Shown here: positions 1 through 8,147 of the stretch, piece after piece | How positions within the stretch are numbered: position 1 is the stretch's first letter | How the letters are laid out: each line of letters opens with the position of its first letter | Source of the DNA: CAZVEV01 sp964625865 | GTDB taxonomy: Bacteria > Planctomycetota > Phycisphaerae > SM23-33 | DNA length: 44,136 bases | Assembly (NCBI GenBank): GCA_964625865.1 | Contig: CAZVEV010000014.1 | Coordinates: 1 to 44,136 of the forward strand | Reading direction: 5' to 3' | Made by a program: the position numbers and the translations under genes | Notes under the pieces: model-generated | The model's database searches: none | The model's input: only the letters and a program-made list of their open reading frames with translations | What the model was told of the DNA's origin: nothing

Positions 1-280
1 GCTGTAGCGCCGCCCCTGAGTGAGTGATCAGGCATCCATCATCGGTGATCACCACGTTGCGGCCACGGGCGCCCCGTCGTGTCATCGGCTCACGCCGATG
101 ACCGCAGTGCCCCCGTTCGTGGCAGCTTGCTTCTTAGCGCCGGATCGCCCCAACGGGGTTGCCGCTTCGCGTCAAAACACGACACCCGCGCCATTCGCGG
201 CGTTGTCGGATTATCGGACACCATCGGTAGCCGGTAGCCGGCCGCTCCGTTATGATCGCCCTGACAGGAAGGTGGTGGAG

Positions 281-1249
281 ATGACCACGAAGATCGCACG
301 ACGCAACGCGTTGAAGCAGGTGGGCGCCGCGGTGGCCGTCGGGGCAGCCGTCGGGACCAGAGCGGGTGCACAGGATGAGTCCACTCCCCGCCGGACTGCG
401 TCCGAACCGTTCGGCTACTGCCTGAACACCGGAACCATCCGGGGTCAGAAGCTCGGCATCGTCAAGGAGGTCGAGACGGCCGCGAAGGCCGGCTACAAGG
501 CCATCGAGCCCTGGGTCGGATCAGTGCGGGACTACCAGAAGAAGGGCGGCTCCCTGAAGGACCTTGGCAAGCGGATCGCGGATCTGGGGCTGGCCGTCCC
601 AAGCGCGATCGGCTTTGCGGCGTGGATCGTCGATAGCGACGCGCGGCGGGCCAAGGGGCTGGAGGACCTGGCCCGAGACATGGACCTGCTCAAGCAGATC
701 GGCGCCACGGGCATCGCCGCCCCGCCGGCCGGCACGGGCCGCACGGCCGTCAAGGACCTGCACGCCATCGCCCGGCGCTATCGCGCGATCCTCGACCTCG
801 GTGCCAAGATCGGCATCAGGCCGATGGTCGAGATCTGGGGCCCGTCGAACACGCTCAGCCGGATCGGGCAGGCGTTGTTTGTCGCGGCAGAGAGCGGACA
901 TCCCGCCGCCAGCGTCCTGCTGGACGTCTATCACATCTACAAGGGCGGGTCAGGCTTTGCGGGCCTCAAGTTCGTCGGTGCCGACGGCATGCACGTGTTC
1001 CACGTCAACGATTACCCCGCCGACCCGCCGCGCGAGACGATCGGCGACGCCCACCGCGTCTATCCCGGCGACGGGGTGGCCCCCCTGAAGCAGATCTTCC
1101 GCACGCTGCGACGTGCCGGCTTTGCCGGCTGGCTCAGCCTGGAACTGTTCAACCGTGACTACTACAAGCGCCCGGCCCTCGAAGTAGCCCGAACCGGCTT
1201 GGCCAAGACCCGCGCCGCCGTCCAGAGGGCCCTGAACGATCCGCGCTAA
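281..1249 (+). CDS. Tat-exported xylose-isomerase-like TIM-barrel protein (sugar phosphate isomerase/epimerase family)
   Basis: 322 residues. The start at 281 is chosen because ARRNALK (residues 6-12) followed by an Ala/Gly/Val-rich stretch to about residue 30 makes a twin-arginine signal peptide, and AGGAAGGTGG lies just upstream; the frame is open back to 20 but the extra residues look non-coding. The body fits the AP endonuclease 2-like TIM barrel, with likely metal ligands E184 (VEIWG), D215 and H218 (LLDVYH), H238/H241 (HVFHVND) and E288 (SLELFN). Relatives isomerise or epimerise sugars or inositols; Tat-signalled versions are common in planctomycetes. The substrate cannot be read from sequence. 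It is separated from the EPS run by the transposase and leader, so it is probably not part of that operon. Confidence 0.85.
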   Translation: MTTKIARRNALKQVGAAVAVGAAVGTRAGAQDESTPRRTASEPFGYCLNTGTIRGQKLGIVKEVETAAKAGYKAIEPWVGSVRDYQKKGGSLKDLGKRIADLGLAVPSAIGFAAWIVDSDARRAKGLEDLARDMDLLKQIGATGIAAPPAGTGRTAVKDLHAIARRYRAILDLGAKIGIRPMVEIWGPSNTLSRIGQALFVAAESGHPAASVLLDVYHIYKGGSGFAGLKFVGADGMHVFHVNDYPADPPRETIGDAHRVYPGDGVAPLKQIFRTLRRAGFAGWLSLELFNRDYYKRPALEVARTGLAKTRAAVQRALNDPR

Positions 1250-1291
1250 TCCTCAACGAACATCGTGCGCAAGCGCGGCTAAGGTCCAAGG

Positions 1292-1312
1292 GTCCCCCCC
1301 GGCCAGCCGGGA
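1292..1312 (+). terminator. Hairpin downstream of the TIM-barrel gene
   Basis: CCCGGC (1297-1302) and GCCGGG (1305-1310) form a perfect 6-bp stem around a 2-base loop, and flanking GTC/GAC can extend it with a bulge. It lies 43 bases after the stop at 1249. No T-tract follows, so it may be a factor-dependent terminator, an RNA-stabilising end, or part of the REP-like material near the transposase. Confidence 0.3.
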
Positions 1313-1346
1313 CGAAAACGGGCTATAGGTCCAAGGTCGCAGCCAT

Positions 1347-1373
1347 GGAAATACGGTAGCGTCCCCCATTTCC
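1347..1373. repeat. REP-like palindrome near the RayT gene
   Basis: GGAAAT (1347-1352) and ATTTCC (1368-1373) are exact inverted copies enclosing a GC-rich 15-base core that contains GGTAGCGTCCCCC. It lies 144 bases upstream of a RayT-type transposase gene; RayT proteins are known to act on short palindromes (REP/BIME) of this kind. The motif GGTCCAAGG also occurs at 1284-1292 and 1328-1336, and a related ATCCAAGG at 1376-1383. Only one full palindrome is in the window, so genome-wide repetition cannot be shown here. Confidence 0.4.
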
Positions 1374-1516
1374 AGATCCAAGGCATTAACGTGGCGGATG
1401 TTATGGTTGGGGGCAAATCTGCGAGATCCCAGCATTGTTGCTTAAGGAAGTGCCATTCAGGACACCCCATCCGGTTTTTCTTTGACGGGGTCTGGCTGGG
1501 GCGGTAGGGGGTTGTC

Positions 1517-1960
1517 ATGGCGAGACTAGCGAGAGTGATTGTCCCCGGGATGCCACACCATGTCACGCAGCGGGGCAATCGTCGGATGGAGACGTCCTTT
1601 GGGGACGAGGACTACCGGGCGTATCTGACGCTTCTGGTCGAGTGGTGCGGCCGGCACGAGGTGGCGGTCTGGGCCTACTGCCTGATGCCGAACCACGTGC
1701 ATCTGGTCGTCGTGCCGGCCTGGGCTGACGGGCTGCGGATGGGCATCGGCGAGGCCCACCGGCGCTACAGCCGCCGGATCAACTTCCGGGAGGGCTGGCG
1801 CGGGCACCTGTGGCAAGGCCGGTTCGCCTCGTTCGTGATGGACGAGCCGCACACGCTGGCCGCCGCGCGGTACGTCGAGCGGGATCCCGTCAAGGCCGGC
1901 CTGGTCGAGGCGGCGGCGGACGGGGCCTCTTGCGAACAGGACGACCCCGCGAGGGGGTGA
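1517..1960 (+). CDS. RayT-type (REP-associated tyrosine, IS200/IS605-like) transposase, short C-terminus
   Basis: 147 residues starting MARLARVIVPGMPHHVTQRG, the standard opening of the Y1-transposase (TnpA_REP) family. The HUH metal-binding motif is H60-V-H62-LV in MPNHVHLVV, and Y119 in ARYVERDPVKAGLV is the candidate nucleophile. In many relatives the NPVxAGLV block is followed by a conserved WSS-containing segment; here the protein leaves the family pattern right after AGLVEAA and stops, so the C-terminus looks truncated or replaced. GGTAGGGGG lies about 5 bases before the ATG. RayT proteins are usually single-copy, domesticated enzymes linked to REP palindromes; whether this one is active is unclear. 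Confidence 0.8.
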   Translation: MARLARVIVPGMPHHVTQRGNRRMETSFGDEDYRAYLTLLVEWCGRHEVAVWAYCLMPNHVHLVVVPAWADGLRMGIGEAHRRYSRRINFREGWRGHLWQGRFASFVMDEPHTLAAARYVERDPVKAGLVEAAADGASCEQDDPARG

Positions 1961-2403
1961 ATCGTATAGTGCTGTAGAATGGGCGTTTCGGGACGGGGCC
2001 GTGGGGGTACTGGCCGGGGGGTGGTCCGGAGACGGGCGCGGTCTGTCAGGAGGGCATTGCAGGAAAAGGGCGCCCCTCGCTGCGACCAGCCTGTTCGTAA
2101 GTAGCGGAAGAACTGCGCGGTAGCGAAGTCGGAGTACTCAGCGCGCGGGGTGGAAATCTTTACCGTTAGCTAGTGAAGCAGGGGCGTATGAATTGCCGAT
2201 AGGACCGGCAGGAGCCGGTATGGCCATCGGATGGCGGCGGAGCGGTTCCGCCGCATGGCCGGTGCGTGGCTTCAGAGGTCGGTCGGACATGGTAAGGACT
2301 GCGACCCCTCAGCGGGATCTGTCGCCGAGTGTCGCGGGTGAAGTTTGCCCTGGGCCTGCGGGCGGCCCCTGCCGGTGGGTCGGCTTGATGAAAGGACTCG
2401 AAG
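1961..2403 (+). promoter_or_regulatory. Long gene-free leader upstream of the EPS run
   Basis: 443 bases between the transposase stop and the Wza-like gene hold no convincing gene. The second half is rich in inverted repeats (see 2204-2260), with further small hairpins at 2352-2368 (GGGCC/GGCCC) and 2371-2384 (GCCG/CGGC). I could not pick a confident sigma-70 -35/-10 pair or a sigma-54 -24/-12 element. Its position suggests it carries the promoter and a structured 5' untranslated region for the following run. Confidence 0.45.
2204..2260 (+). other. Two adjacent stem-loops in the EPS leader
   Basis: First stem: ACCGGC (2204-2209), loop AGGA, GCCGGT (2214-2219), perfect. Second: GCGGCGGA (2234-2241), loop GCGGT, TCCGCCGC (2247-2254), a perfect 8-bp stem that continues outward as GGCCAT (2222-2227) with ATGGCC (2255-2260) across a one-sided 6-base bulge. 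They sit about 145-200 bases before the Wza-like start. They do not match a riboswitch consensus I recognise. A structured leader, attenuator or protein-binding site is possible. Confidence 0.5.
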
Positions 2404-3255
2404 ATGAACACGGACAGGAAGGCAACGATGATGAGTGACAGGATGGCGCGCGTGTCGTCAGGGCGGGGGGTCGCGTTGGCGGTGGTGGTTCTCGCGAGTC
2501 TCGCGGTAACCCCCGGGTGCTACTACACGGATGACGTCAAGGCATTCCTCCTTAAGGACCACAGCCCGGTCTCGGGGGTGGAGTATCGAGTCTATCCTCC
2601 GGACAGCATCCGTATCGAGTCGCTTAACGTGCCTGAGATCAACAACAGTATCCACCGCGTCCGGCCTGACGGCAAGATAAACGTGCAGCTCCTGGGTGAG
2701 TTCTTCGTTGCCGGCAAGACGCCTTCGGAGATCGAGAAGATGCTCGTCGAGGCGGGCAAGGAGTTCTACGAGAAGACAGATGCGACCGTTCACGTTGTTG
2801 GCTACCTCTCGCAGAACTACTATGTTTTCGGGCAGGTCAGTCGTCCCGGGCCCGTGCCGTGGACGGGGCGTGACACGCTTCTGGGGGCATTGGCGTTAGC
2901 TCAGCCGAACAACCTGGCGTGGACCGAACGTATAATGGTCGTGCGCGGGTCGAGACCCCAGGTAGGCGGTTATTACCAGGAGGGGGGCGGATACTGGTCC
3001 TCGGGTATCCACACGGCACAGGAAGGCAACGAGCCCAAGACGATGATGATCAACCTTGTCGCGATGGTCGAGCACGGCGACATGGGCAACAACGTGTTGT
3101 TGATGCCGAATGACGTGATCTACGTACAGGCGAGCCCGTTGGCGAAGATCGGGCTGGCGCTTCAGCGTCTGCTGTTCCCGGTCAATCCGGCGATCCAGGC
3201 CGTCGGCGTGCCGGCCAACTTCGGGGACGCGGGCCGGAGCAGATACGACAACTAG
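2404..3255 (+). CDS. Polysaccharide export lipoprotein (Wza-like, OPX family)
   Basis: 283 residues. The N-terminus has a basic stretch, a hydrophobic run and C39 in SLAVTPGC, a non-canonical lipobox, so it is probably an outer-membrane lipoprotein. Residues about 60-140 (YRVYPPDSIRIES ... NYYVFGQVSRPG) match the Poly_export domain, and YYVFGQVSRPGPVPW begins an SLBB-type beta-grasp domain. It is shorter than E. coli Wza (379 residues). The family forms the periplasmic and outer-membrane part of the capsule/EPS exit channel, docking on the chain-length protein encoded next. Two starts are possible: 2404 (AAAGGA upstream) or 2428 (AGGAAGG upstream); the later one gives a cleaner signal peptide. 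Confidence 0.9.
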   Translation: MNTDRKATMMSDRMARVSSGRGVALAVVVLASLAVTPGCYYTDDVKAFLLKDHSPVSGVEYRVYPPDSIRIESLNVPEINNSIHRVRPDGKINVQLLGEFFVAGKTPSEIEKMLVEAGKEFYEKTDATVHVVGYLSQNYYVFGQVSRPGPVPWTGRDTLLGALALAQPNNLAWTERIMVVRGSRPQVGGYYQEGGGYWSSGIHTAQEGNEPKTMMINLVAMVEHGDMGNNVLLMPNDVIYVQASPLAKIGLALQRLLFPVNPAIQAVGVPANFGDAGRSRYDN

Positions 3256-3275
3256 CAGGGATAACAGGAATATCT

Positions 3276-4982
3276 ATGGCTGAGGAAACTGACAGAAAGA
3301 CGCCGCGGGACTTCCTTCGGATCGTGTTCCGCAACAGGGGACGGTTCATGTTGGGATCGGTGGTGGTGGCGATCCTCGTACTGCAACTGGCCCTCCAGAC
3401 CTGGCCGCTGAAGTACACGGCTTCGACGAAGTTCAAGCGGCGGACGGACGTTGCCGGCCAGACAGTCCACGGCCCGGACACCGAGTCGTTCGAGAAGATG
3501 AAGCTGACTCTCGACCTCGACCTGAAGGGCCGTAGCGCCGTGGAAGAAGTGGCCGAGGACTTGAAGCTCTTCGTGGGTCTGCCCCATGATGCCGACGGGC
3601 AGTTGACTCGCGAGGGGCAGATGCGCAAGCAGGCAATCGTCGAGGACCTGCGAAGCAGGATCACGATCACCTGGGACGTCAAGACCAAAGAAGTTGACCT
3701 TATCACGGTCAGCGTCACCGACGCCAATCCCAGGCTTGCACAGAAGATCCCGGACAAGTTGGTGACGAACTACATCGACCGGATCAGCCAGCGGATAAAG
3801 GGGCGGTTGAAGGCCAGTCATGACTTCCTGGAAAAGCAGGTTGAGGGGTGTGAGGCCCGACTGAGGGATCTGCAGAAGGAGCGCCTCGATTTCGAGGCCC
3901 GGCATGCTGACGCGATGCCCAACACGCCGGGCGCGTTGGAGGAGCGTATCCAGACAATCTCGGGCGACATAGAGAGACTCTCCATTCGCCAGGATACGGC
4001 CCGCTCATCCCTGGCACGGTTCAAGGAGTTGTTGGTCCCGTCGCCCAAAGCAACGACACGTCCGGCGTCGGTCAAGAAGAAGATCAAGCGGCCGAATCCC
4101 GAGTGGGTCCGCCTGGAAGAACAACTCAGACTGCTCAACGAGCAGTTGGAGACGCTGCGGATCACCCGGACGGACAAGCATCCGACGGTTATTTCACTTC
4201 AGACGAAGATCAAGCTGTTGTCCGCGCGGTTGGGCGAGACACCGAAAGAGGAAGAGGTGGAGATCGAGGTTGCGGCCGACCGAGAGGGCGCGGGGCGGCG
4301 GAGGCAAGACCCGGCCTCGCTGCTTGCCCAGATCGCCGCGGCGGAATCGGAACTGGAGATCGCCACCCGCGAGAAACAGCGGCTCCAGGATCGCCTCAGA
4401 CCTTTGCTGTCACTGATGAAGAACTTCGCGCCGGTACGTCAGAAGTATCTGGACATCGTCGAGGAGATCCGGAAGGAGAATCTCGAGCTTACCGCATGGG
4501 ACAAGCGGTTCAAGGCAGTGAAGATGGACCTCGGGGCCGAGGTGGCCAGCAAGCGAACGCACTTGAATACGGTGCAGGCCGCTCAGGAGCCGGAGCGCCC
4601 CTCGTCGCCGAAGTTGATGGTCATCCTCGGAATGGCCGTCGTGTTGGGACTCGGCTGCGGCACGGGACTGGTCTTCCTTTCGAGCATCCTGGACCGCAGC
4701 GTCACCACGATTGACGATGCGACGCGTCGGTTCCACATGCCCGTCCACGGCATCGTCAGCGAGATTGTCTCTCACCGCCGTCGGATGACCCGGCACCTGA
4801 AGCGGTGGTTCCTGACCCCCGCTATAGTCACGGCCGCTACATTGGCCGTGGTGGTCTCGGTGTTGAGCGTTGTGCTGTGGCTGCAATACCCTGACCGGTT
4901 CAAGGAATGGGATAAGGACGCCGTAGGGTTCATCTCGAAGGCGGCTTCGGACCTGAAGAGCAAACTGCCTGGTATGGATTGA
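3276..4982 (+). CDS. Chain-length determinant protein (Wzz/GumC-like polysaccharide co-polymerase)
   Basis: 568 residues. The first membrane segment is at about 25-44; a long periplasmic region rich in charged heptads (about 170-430) looks coiled-coil; the proline motif PERPSSPK (439-446) leads into a second membrane segment (447-472), the signature of PCP proteins. Unusually, a third hydrophobic segment (about 515-536) follows a short basic cytoplasmic loop. There is no P-loop, so the kinase is a separate protein (5879). Expected role: set polymer length and couple Wzy to the export channel in the inner membrane. The start at 3276 is 20 bases after the Wza-like stop. Confidence 0.9.
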   Translation: MAEETDRKTPRDFLRIVFRNRGRFMLGSVVVAILVLQLALQTWPLKYTASTKFKRRTDVAGQTVHGPDTESFEKMKLTLDLDLKGRSAVEEVAEDLKLFVGLPHDADGQLTREGQMRKQAIVEDLRSRITITWDVKTKEVDLITVSVTDANPRLAQKIPDKLVTNYIDRISQRIKGRLKASHDFLEKQVEGCEARLRDLQKERLDFEARHADAMPNTPGALEERIQTISGDIERLSIRQDTARSSLARFKELLVPSPKATTRPASVKKKIKRPNPEWVRLEEQLRLLNEQLETLRITRTDKHPTVISLQTKIKLLSARLGETPKEEEVEIEVAADREGAGRRRQDPASLLAQIAAAESELEIATREKQRLQDRLRPLLSLMKNFAPVRQKYLDIVEEIRKENLELTAWDKRFKAVKMDLGAEVASKRTHLNTVQAAQEPERPSSPKLMVILGMAVVLGLGCGTGLVFLSSILDRSVTTIDDATRRFHMPVHGIVSEIVSHRRRMTRHLKRWFLTPAIVTAATLAVVVSVLSVVLWLQYPDRFKEWDKDAVGFISKAASDLKSKLPGMD

Positions 4983-4993
4983 GGGATGCGCGG

Positions 4994-5869
4994 ATGTACC
5001 TTGCATTTTACAACCTGAGAGAATTCCCGTTCGCCATTACGTGCGACGAACGGTTCTTCTACGAGAGCGCCATCCATGCCGAGGCGCTGGCCAACATGAT
5101 GTACACGGTCCAGCAGCGCAAGGGGATGGTGCTGGTTACGGGAGAGGTCGGCGCGGGCAAGACGTTCCTGAGCAACATGCTTGCGGCGCGTCTTGGCACA
5201 AGCTGTGTGACGGTTCGAATGCAGAATCCGCCCCAGTCGGCCAAACAGGTCGTCAAGTCCTTGGCAACGAACCTGGGCATCCACATCCGCTCATCGGCAG
5301 ACAAGCTCAGCGTCGTCGACGAGTTGGAGGAGTACCTGGTGCGCATGCACGCTCGCGGTCGACTGGTGGCCCTGATTCTGGACGAGTCTCAGGACCTGCC
5401 CCCCGCATCTCTGGAGGAGATCCGCCTCCTGTGGAACTGGGAGAGGGACGGCCAGCGACTCATCCAGATCATCCTCGTCGGGCAGCCCGAACTGCGGGAC
5501 AAGATCCTTCAGCCTCGCTGGGAGCCGCTGCGCCAGCGAGTCGTGCTGAGCTACCACCTGGGTCATCTCGGGGCCGACGAAACCGCCGACTACATCGAGC
5601 ATCGCCTCCGGGTTGCCGCCCAGGACGAGTGCCTCGCGCGGTTCACCTCACAGGCCAAAGCTGACATCCACGCGGCCACCGATGGGACGCCGCGACTGAT
5701 AAACGTCCTGTGCGACAATGCGCTGCTCGTCGGATACGCTAACGGGACGCATTGCATCGATCGGTCTGTCGTGACCAAGGTGATCCGCGACATGACGTGC
5801 TGGAACCTGCGCGTGCCGGCTGAAGACCCGCAGACCTCGCCGCCGAACAAAGTGCCTCAGATGAGCTAG
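4994..5869 (+). CDS. ExeA/GspA-like AAA ATPase (EPS-locus secretion ATPase)
   Basis: 291 residues. Walker A GEVGAGKT (50-57) and Walker B LILDESQD (D130, E131) are intact. The opening YLAFYNLREFPFAITCDERFFY is typical of the ExeA/GspA-like AAA family; versions in exosortase/PEP-CTERM EPS loci form TIGR03015. No C-terminal peptidoglycan-binding domain is present, unlike full-length ExeA. The start at 4994 has GAGGG 8 bases upstream; a TTG in frame at 4979 would overlap the previous stop but has no such support. Its precise role in EPS export is not established; ATP-driven assembly or regulation of the export machine is likely. Confidence 0.88.
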   Translation: MYLAFYNLREFPFAITCDERFFYESAIHAEALANMMYTVQQRKGMVLVTGEVGAGKTFLSNMLAARLGTSCVTVRMQNPPQSAKQVVKSLATNLGIHIRSSADKLSVVDELEEYLVRMHARGRLVALILDESQDLPPASLEEIRLLWNWERDGQRLIQIILVGQPELRDKILQPRWEPLRQRVVLSYHLGHLGADETADYIEHRLRVAAQDECLARFTSQAKADIHAATDGTPRLINVLCDNALLVGYANGTHCIDRSVVTKVIRDMTCWNLRVPAEDPQTSPPNKVPQMS

Positions 5870-5878
5870 GAGTCCATC

Positions 5879-6811
5879 GTGTCGAACGTTTGGGAAGCGA
5901 TGAAGAAACACCAGGCGGAGGTGGCCGCCAAGGCCGCCGCCAAGGGCAAGTCGGGCGCCAAACGCCCGCCCCAGCGCAGAGACGACCCCGCACTGGTGGA
6001 CATTGAACTGGTGTCCGAGCCGGCGGTTCAGACCCCGTCGGGCCCGGGCGAAGATATGGTCAGCCCCGCCTCGCCGGTTGCACCGGCCGTCCCGGAGCAG
6101 CGCCCCGTCGGGGCCAAGCCGCGGACGGTCCTCGACTGTGACGCGCAGTTCTCGGAACTGATCGTCGCGCACCATGACCGGGGCGGGGGCATTGCCGAGG
6201 AGTACCGGTCCCTGCGCACGAACCTGCTGGCCCGAAGTGCCAACGGGAAGTTCGGCTACATCATCACGTCGGCCGAGGCCGGCGAGGGAAAGACCGTTAC
6301 GAGCCTGAACCTGTCGGTCGTTCTGGCCGAACAGGCCGAGAGGCGAACGATAGTGATTGACGGTGATCTGCGGCGCGCGCGCATTGCCAAGATGGTTGGA
6401 TGCAAGCGGGGCCCGGGCCTTGGCGAAGTGTTGCGAGGGCAGGCCACGCTCGGGCAGGCCGTGCAGTCCACGCCGTATCCGAACCTGTTCTTCCTCCCGT
6501 CGAACCGCTGTGACCAGCACGAGATCGGCGAGTTACTCGGCCGGATGGAACGGGAGGAACTGTTCGCCGATCTGCGCCGCCAATTCGACTATATCATCGT
6601 GGATACCCCCCCGATCAACATCGCGTCCGACGCGGCGATCCTTGGCCAATCCGTTGGCGAGGCGCTGCTGGTGGTCCGGATGAACAAGACGCGGCAGGAG
6701 TCCGTCGAGAAGGCCATCCGGCTGCTTCGCGCCGCCAATGTCGACCTCTCAGGCCTGGTCCTGACACACCGGAGATACCACATTCCCAATTACCTGTATC
6801 GGTACTCCTGA
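5879..6811 (+). CDS. Bacterial tyrosine autokinase (BY-kinase, CpsD/CapB-like, free-standing)
   Basis: 310 residues, GTG start with AGGAG 6 bases upstream. Walker A GEGKT (135-139), Walker A' VIDGDLRRAR (D161, D163) and Walker B IIVDTPP (D242) are all present. The C-terminus carries a tyrosine cluster, Y300, Y305, Y307 and Y309, the autophosphorylation tail of BY-kinases. The N-terminal 120 residues (SNVWEAMKKH, then Ala/Pro/Lys-rich) have no membrane segment, so it is cytoplasmic and must act through the membrane chain-length protein at 3276. Cycles of phosphorylation control polymer length. Kinase and membrane activator are split here as in Firmicutes CapA/CapB, rather than fused as in proteobacterial Wzc. 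Confidence 0.92.
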   Translation: MSNVWEAMKKHQAEVAAKAAAKGKSGAKRPPQRRDDPALVDIELVSEPAVQTPSGPGEDMVSPASPVAPAVPEQRPVGAKPRTVLDCDAQFSELIVAHHDRGGGIAEEYRSLRTNLLARSANGKFGYIITSAEAGEGKTVTSLNLSVVLAEQAERRTIVIDGDLRRARIAKMVGCKRGPGLGEVLRGQATLGQAVQSTPYPNLFFLPSNRCDQHEIGELLGRMEREELFADLRRQFDYIIVDTPPINIASDAAILGQSVGEALLVVRMNKTRQESVEKAIRLLRAANVDLSGLVLTHRRYHIPNYLYRYS

Positions 6812-6872
6812 GTTGGGCCGCGGGATTGGCGGCAGGCCGTACGCCCGACGTGGTACGGGTGATGCCGAAGAT

Positions 6873-8066
6873 ATGAAACGATTGCTATACATCGCGCACC
6901 GCCTCCCGTACCCTCCTGACAAGGGCGAGCGCGTCCGCGCGTTCCACGAGATCAAGGCCCTTGCCTCGCGTTTCGAGGTAACGCTGGCGGCCTTGACACA
7001 CGCCCCGTCGGACGCTGCGGATCTCGGGGAGTTGGCTTCTCTGTGCCGCAAGATCATCCTCGCCCCCGCCGGCGGGACGCTCGGTCTGCTCCGCGGGGCC
7101 GCCGGCTCACTTCTGGCCGGCCGGTCGGTCAGTGAAGGGTACTTCCGCAGCCGCAAACTGATGAAACGGATACGCGCTGAGACCCGAAACACGCCGTTCG
7201 ATCTCGTCTTCGCCTATTGCACCAGTGTGCTGCCCTATGCCCTCGGCGTGCCAGCGGCGGGCCATGCCATCGACCTCGTCGACGTCGACAGCGCCAAGTG
7301 GGCCAGCTACGCGCGTGCCAGCCGTTGGCCGAAACGGTGGCTCTACCGTCGCGAGGCCGACACGGTGAGGGCGCTCGAGCAATTGGCTGTCCAACAGTGC
7401 GAGGCGGTATTCGTCGTCAGCGAAGCCGAAGCCGCCGTGCTGGGATCCGACAGTCCGAACATCGTGCCGCTGACCAACGGTGTGGACAGTGACTACTTCG
7501 ACCCCGAAGGGGTCTGTCCCACGGATCTGGGGCCTGCGTCGCTTGTGTTTACCGGTACGATGGACTACCGCCCAAACGCCGAGGGGGTCCGTTGGTTCGT
7601 CAGGGAGGTCTTTGCCTCCTTGCGACAAGAGATCCCGGAGTTGACGTTTGTGATCGTGGGGCGCGATCCAACAGCGGCCGTCCTGAAACTTGCAGAAGTC
7701 CCCGGAGTCGTCGTGACCGGCTCGGTGCCTGACGTCAGGCCGTATTTCAAGGGCGCCGCGGCGGTTGTCTGTCCGCTGCAGATTGCACGAGGCATCCAGA
7801 ACAAGGTCCTTGAAGCGATGGCCATGGCCAAGCCGGTCATTGCCTCGCCCGATGCGATCGAAGGCCTTGAGGCCGAGACCGGGCGCGATCTGCTTCAGGC
7901 CGATACCCCTGAGCAGTGGCGCCGTCACATCACCGACTTGCTGTCATCTCCGGCGGCTGGTGCGGCTCTCTCCGTCGCCGCACGGGGATGCGTCGAGACG
8001 AACTACACGTGGTCCGCCCGTATGGCACCGATGGTGTCGCTGTGCCGTGGGTTGGCTGACGGATGA
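6873..8066 (+). CDS. GT4-type glycosyltransferase (TIGR03087-like, EPS/PEP-CTERM-associated)
   Basis: 397 residues from the ATG at 6873. The opening MKRLLYIAHRLPYPPDKGER with a following FHEIKALA is diagnostic of the Stp1-like sugar transferase family found in exosortase-associated EPS loci. The GT-B C-terminal half shows FTGTMDYRPN, VTGSVPDVRPYFKGAAAVV and IARGIQNKVLEAMAM, the usual donor-binding region. It adds a sugar to the lipid-linked repeat unit on the cytoplasmic face; the sugar is unknown. The frame is open back to a TTG at 6813, but the family start fits the ATG. The ribosome site is weak. Confidence 0.9.
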   Translation: MKRLLYIAHRLPYPPDKGERVRAFHEIKALASRFEVTLAALTHAPSDAADLGELASLCRKIILAPAGGTLGLLRGAAGSLLAGRSVSEGYFRSRKLMKRIRAETRNTPFDLVFAYCTSVLPYALGVPAAGHAIDLVDVDSAKWASYARASRWPKRWLYRREADTVRALEQLAVQQCEAVFVVSEAEAAVLGSDSPNIVPLTNGVDSDYFDPEGVCPTDLGPASLVFTGTMDYRPNAEGVRWFVREVFASLRQEIPELTFVIVGRDPTAAVLKLAEVPGVVVTGSVPDVRPYFKGAAAVVCPLQIARGIQNKVLEAMAMAKPVIASPDAIEGLEAETGRDLLQADTPEQWRRHITDLLSSPAAGAALSVAARGCVETNYTWSARMAPMVSLCRGLADG

Positions 8067-8082
8067 GCCCCCAGAAGGGCTC
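8065..8082 (+). terminator. Hairpin at the end of the TIGR03087-like gene
   Basis: GAGCCC (8065-8070) pairs perfectly with GGGCTC (8077-8082) around CCAGAA; the stem starts inside the stop codon. There is no T-tract after it, so it could be a weak or partial terminator or an RNA-processing signal between this gene and the methyltransferase at 8148. Confidence 0.3.
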
Positions 8083-8147
8083 AAACGCCCCCTTCAGTTC
8101 GTTCGGGCTGGAGGAAGATTGAGTGTGTGCTGAGAAGGATGCGACGT

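Noticed and set aside
20..280. N-terminal extension of the TIM-barrel protein from 20
   Set aside because: The extra 87 residues have no family match, and a good Tat signal and ribosome site begin at 281.
1961..2403. c-di-GMP (GEMM) riboswitch in the EPS leader
   Set aside because: The conserved GEMM core and tetraloop/receptor signs could not be found; only generic hairpins are visible.
2193..2438. 81-codon plus-strand frame in the leader
   Set aside because: It is made of hairpin sequence, has no domain and runs into the Wza-like gene in another frame.
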